From Clostridia bacterium (GTDB taxonomy: Bacteria > Bacillota > Clostridia > Oscillospirales > Acutalibacteraceae), in contig JAFZOE010000094.1 of assembly GCA_017552845.1 (NCBI GenBank), forward strand, positions 1 through 6,134: 6,134 bases of DNA, written 5' to 3'. Below the pieces are notes generated by a model. The model searched no databases and was not told the DNA's origin. It saw only the letters and a list, made by a program, of their open reading frames with translations. Positions within the stretch are counted from its first letter, which is position 1. Each line of letters begins with the position of its first letter. Made by a program: the position numbers and the translations under genes. Positions 5,083 through 6,134 of this stretch are shown here, in pieces.

Positions 5083-6134
5083 ATGTATCCCAAAGAGATT
5101 GAAAAATACCTGTTAAAAGTGCAGAAGCCCGGCAGGTATGTCGGAGGCGAGCTGAACAGCGTCGTGAAAGAGAGCGGTTCGGTCGATATCAGCTATGCCT
5201 TCTGCTTCCCCGACACCTATGAAATAGGCATGTCGCATCTCGGCATGAAGATTCTCTATTCCCTTGTCAACGCGAGGGATGACGCGCGCTGCGAGAGGGT
5301 TTTCGCGCCCGATACCGATATGGAAGAGATAATGCGCAGGGAGAATATCCCCCTCTGGACTCTCGAGAGCGGCGAGCCGGTGAAGGATTTTGATTTAATC
5401 GGCTTCACGCTCCAGTATGAATTATGCTACACCAACGTTCTCAATATGCTCGATCTCGCGGGCCTGCCGGTCAGAAGCGCCGACAGGGAATCGCTCACGC
5501 CCCTTGTCATTGCGGGCGGAACATGCGTGTGCAACGCGGAGCCGATGGCGGATTTCTTTGATATCACGCTGCCCGGCGACGGCGAGGAGGTCACAAACGA
5601 GCTTATTGACCTGCTTAAGGAATACAAGGCGAAGGGCGCCTCAAAGCGCGAATTCCTGATTGCCGCGGCGCAGATTCCGGGAGTCTATGTTCCTTCGCTC
5701 TATGAGGTTGAATACAACGAGGACTGCACCGTAAAATCGGTTACCCCGACCTGCGGAGCGCCCGGAAAGGTAATCAAGAGAAACGTCGCGGATCTCGATA
5801 AAATGTTCGCGCCCGAGAGCTTTGTAGTGCCCTATCTCGAATCGGTTTTCGACCGCACGACCGTTGAAATTTTCAGGGGATGCATAAGAGGCTGCCGCTT
5901 CTGCCAGGCGGGCTTTCTTTCCCGTCCGCTCCGCGAAAAATCGCCCGCAGAGGTCGAGAGACAGTGCCGCGCGATATGCGGGAGCAGCGGTTATGATGAA
6001 ATCTCCCTCTGCTCGCTGAGCACAAGCGATTACAGAGGCCTGCCCGAGCTGCTTTCGAGCATGCTTCCCTGGGCCGATGAAAACAAAATCAACGTCGCCC
6101 TTCCCTCGCTGAGAATCGACAATTTCCCGAAGGA
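5083..6134 (+). CDS. B12-binding radical SAM protein (TIGR03960-like), N-terminal part, runs off the window
   Basis: The frame is open from the ATG for 350 codons plus 2 bases with no stop, so the gene is cut by the window end. Residues about 15-190 resemble the N-terminal cobalamin-binding-like region of TIGR03960-type proteins: FPDTYEIGMSHLGMKILY (42-59), GFTLQYEL (107-114), and VIAGGTCVCNAEPMADFFD followed by GDGEEV. The radical SAM core then begins, with the 4Fe-4S-binding CIRGCRFC (C267, C271, C274; CxxxCxxC) followed by QAGFLSRPLREK and SLCSLSTSDYRGL. These proteins bind a 4Fe-4S cluster that cleaves S-adenosylmethionine; the substrate of this family is not established. In many Clostridia they lie upstream of a ribonuclease E/G gene and rplU-rpmA, not testable here. 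The start is supported by AGAGG (5067-5071), a modest site 11 nt upstream. A terminator and promoter separate it from the preceding unit. Confidence 0.9.
   Translation, partial: MYPKEIEKYLLKVQKPGRYVGGELNSVVKESGSVDISYAFCFPDTYEIGMSHLGMKILYSLVNARDDARCERVFAPDTDMEEIMRRENIPLWTLESGEPVKDFDLIGFTLQYELCYTNVLNMLDLAGLPVRSADRESLTPLVIAGGTCVCNAEPMADFFDITLPGDGEEVTNELIDLLKEYKAKGASKREFLIAAAQIPGVYVPSLYEVEYNEDCTVKSVTPTCGAPGKVIKRNVADLDKMFAPESFVVPYLESVFDRTTVEIFRGCIRGCRFCQAGFLSRPLREKSPAEVERQCRAICGSSGYDEISLCSLSTSDYRGLPELLSSMLPWADENKINVALPSLRIDNFPK

Noticed and set aside
5055..5102. Short upstream reading frame (15 codons) overlapping the radical SAM start
   Set aside because: It begins at an ATG almost on the predicted transcription start, has no ribosome binding site, and its peptide shows no leader-like feature.

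Overview
The window looks like the chromosome of a low-to-mid G+C Firmicute, most likely a gut-type Clostridia (Oscillospiraceae/Ruminococcaceae-like). Roughly half the bases are G or C. The evidence is good Shine-Dalgarno sites, a near-consensus housekeeping promoter, a SpoIID-family domain, a probable lysoplasmalogenase (plasmalogens are typical of anaerobic clostridia), a B12-binding radical SAM protein of a type common in Clostridia, and intergenic hairpin repeats. The taxonomic call is inference from family content, not from a marker gene.

Region 1 (1-4582) reads as one transcription unit. A promoter (TTTACA, 17 bp, TATAAT; 27-55) precedes four co-directional genes separated by 15, 25 and 93 bp, and a strong intrinsic terminator (4554-4582) closes the unit. 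The genes are: a secreted SGNH/GDSL hydrolase (126-971), murD (987-2330), a YhhN/TMEM86-type membrane protein that is probably a lysoplasmalogenase (2356-3075), and a membrane-anchored LytM/M23 plus SpoIID fusion protein (3169-4545). The common theme is the cell envelope: peptidoglycan precursor synthesis, ether-lipid turnover, and binding or cleavage of peptidoglycan outside the membrane.

Region 2 (4583-5036) has no supportable gene. It is packed with small repeats: a 7 x 7 bp tandem repeat, two direct copies and one inverted copy of a GTCATCCTGAG-type element, a nested inverted repeat of about 156 bp, and three further hairpins.

Region 3 (5037-6134) holds an extended -10 promoter and the first 350 codons of a B12-binding radical SAM protein that runs off the window end.

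The most notable item is the 3169-4545 protein. Its SpoIID domain appears circularly permuted: the GWGHGVGMSQ block, normally C-terminal, comes before the E...EALKAQAVAAY block, normally N-terminal. It is fused to a LytM domain that keeps the zinc-ligand positions but has lost both catalytic histidine positions. Such a protein would pair a non-cleaving LytM module with a rearranged lytic transglycosylase module. The two modules resemble, respectively, the SpoIIQ and SpoIID components of the sporulation engulfment machinery.
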